Shown: piece by piece, positions 13,665 through 14,159 of the stretch
Numbering within the stretch: the stretch's first letter is position 1
Layout: each line of letters opens with the position of its first letter
From: Chlamydiota bacterium
GTDB taxonomy: Bacteria; Chlamydiota; Chlamydiia; Chlamydiales; Rhabdochlamydiaceae
Assembly (NCBI GenBank): GCA_027348355.1
Contig: DAIEPN010000177.1
Span: 1-14,159 of the forward strand
Direction: 5' to 3'
Length of the DNA stretch: 14,159 bases
Made by a program: the position numbers and the translations under genes
Notes under the pieces: model-generated
Seen by the model: the letters and a program-made list of their open reading frames with translations, nothing else
Databases searched by the model: none
Told to the model about the DNA's origin: nothing

Positions 13665-14159
13665 ATTTCTTAAGTCGAACTTGTAAAGAATAGAGCAGAT
13701 CACGGAAAATTTTTCGCCTGAGTGATTCAGACGGTTCCAGAGAAGAGATGATTTTGGCATAAAGAGGGTTCGAACTTGTAAAGAGACTTGCACTATACTC
13801 AATATGCACACCACTCAAAATAGAGAGTCCTTTTCCTACATGACATTCAATAATGGCCGCCGGAGAATTAGCAAGATCTAAATATCTACTTAGGATATTG
13901 ACGTGAGGAAACTGATCTGTAAGATCAAAAAAACATCCACCATTATAATATGTACTGCAGCTCTGATCTTTCCACGACATAGAAGTAGCCTCTGCGCCAT
14001 GTTCACTATCAATTCTATATTTGTTTAGCCCAAGAGCCGGTCCTTTTGATATCCCCGGATAAAATTTTAAAAATCTTTCTTCACAAACTTCTAACTCACC
14101 ACCTTTTTCAAATTCGATGGTATCACAGGCAAAATAAGCTCCAGCGCAGAGACCAAAGT
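13663..14159 (-). CDS. BPL_N-domain (biotin-protein ligase N-terminal, glutamine-amidotransferase-like) protein, 5' end cut by window
   Basis: The reading frame is open to the right edge, so only the C-terminal 164 residues are visible; the ATG at 13978-13980 is internal. The sequence starts with FGLCAGAYFACDTIEFEKGG, where the Cys in GLCAGA is at the nucleophile elbow of class I glutamine-amidotransferase-like folds. FYPGISKGPALG, STYYNGGCFFD, AAIIECHVGKGLSILSGVHIEYS and a helical end follow. These are hallmarks of the BPL_N domain, found at the N-terminus of yeast biotin-protein ligase and as stand-alone proteins in bacteria, including Chlamydiae. The fragment ends about 50 residues after the HIEYS motif, so no biotin ligase (BirA) catalytic domain follows; one could not precede it in the usual order. 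The reaction is unknown. A terminator overlaps its stop. Confidence 0.88.
   Translation of the reverse strand, partial: FGLCAGAYFACDTIEFEKGGELEVCEERFLKFYPGISKGPALGLNKYRIDSEHGAEATSMSWKDQSCSTYYNGGCFFDLTDQFPHVNILSRYLDLANSPAAIIECHVGKGLSILSGVHIEYSASLFTSSNPLYAKIISSLEPSESLRRKIFRDLLYSLQVRLKK

Noticed and set aside
13663..13980. A 105-residue protein starting at the ATG at 13980
   Set aside because: The same frame stays open to the window edge, and the upstream part encodes clear BPL_N motifs, so this ATG is internal.
1..14159. CRISPR array, tRNA or rRNA genes
   Set aside because: No regularly spaced direct repeats, cloverleaf sequence or conserved rRNA segment was seen in the intergenic stretches.

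Overview
This window most likely comes from a member of the Chlamydiae, probably an environmental, amoeba-associated lineage (Parachlamydiales-like) rather than a mammalian pathogen. Four features support this. A RodZ-type protein lacking its periplasmic domain lies divergent from an RNase HIII gene; as I recall, the same two genes are neighbours in Chlamydia. A Pkn1-like protein fuses a kinase fold to an FGE-sulfatase (C-type-lectin-like) fold. A stand-alone protein of the BPL_N type sits at the right edge. The DNA is AT-rich, with AAGGAG/GAGG ribosome-binding sites. A photolyase gene and a decayed insertion sequence fit a larger environmental genome. The assignment is inference from gene content only.

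Layout, left to right. 1-131 holds a strong terminator for the minus-strand gene at 132-962, an unrecognised 276-residue helical protein. An AT-rich gap follows (963-1093). A dead IS5-family element occupies 1094-1910, with matching 19-bp ends and a transposase broken by frameshifts and stops. Its right end overlaps the last bases of the kinase-FGE gene (1907-3778, minus). That gene is the last of a tight minus-strand operon: rodZ-like (5848-6255), a YyaL/DUF255 thioredoxin-fold protein (3792-5843), then the kinase. RNase HIII (6405-7313, plus) is divergent from this operon and has its own sigma70-like promoter.

The middle part encodes mostly envelope or exported proteins. These are a signal-peptide-bearing 2-oxoglutarate/Fe(II) oxygenase of the isopenicillin N synthase family (7381-8568, plus), a convergent exported protein of unknown function (8623-9222, minus), a Yip1-domain membrane protein (9322-9954, minus), and a tiny acidic exported protein (10161-10367, plus). 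The last two are divergent across an extremely AT-rich spacer.

The right part is a minus-strand group. A CPD-type photolyase (11752-13173) overlaps a TIGR01777-type SRPBCC plus epimerase-like protein (10401-11765) by 14 bp. Upstream, separated by a near-ideal terminator, lies a DUF378 membrane protein with a cysteine-rich tail (13275-13541) and its own promoter. Finally comes the C-terminal part of a BPL_N gene (13663 to the window edge). No tRNA, rRNA or CRISPR array was seen, and no gene cluster that clearly amounts to a new system. The most notable points are the kinase whose catalytic Asp is replaced, the IS end that supplies that gene's stop codon, and the apparently secreted dioxygenase.
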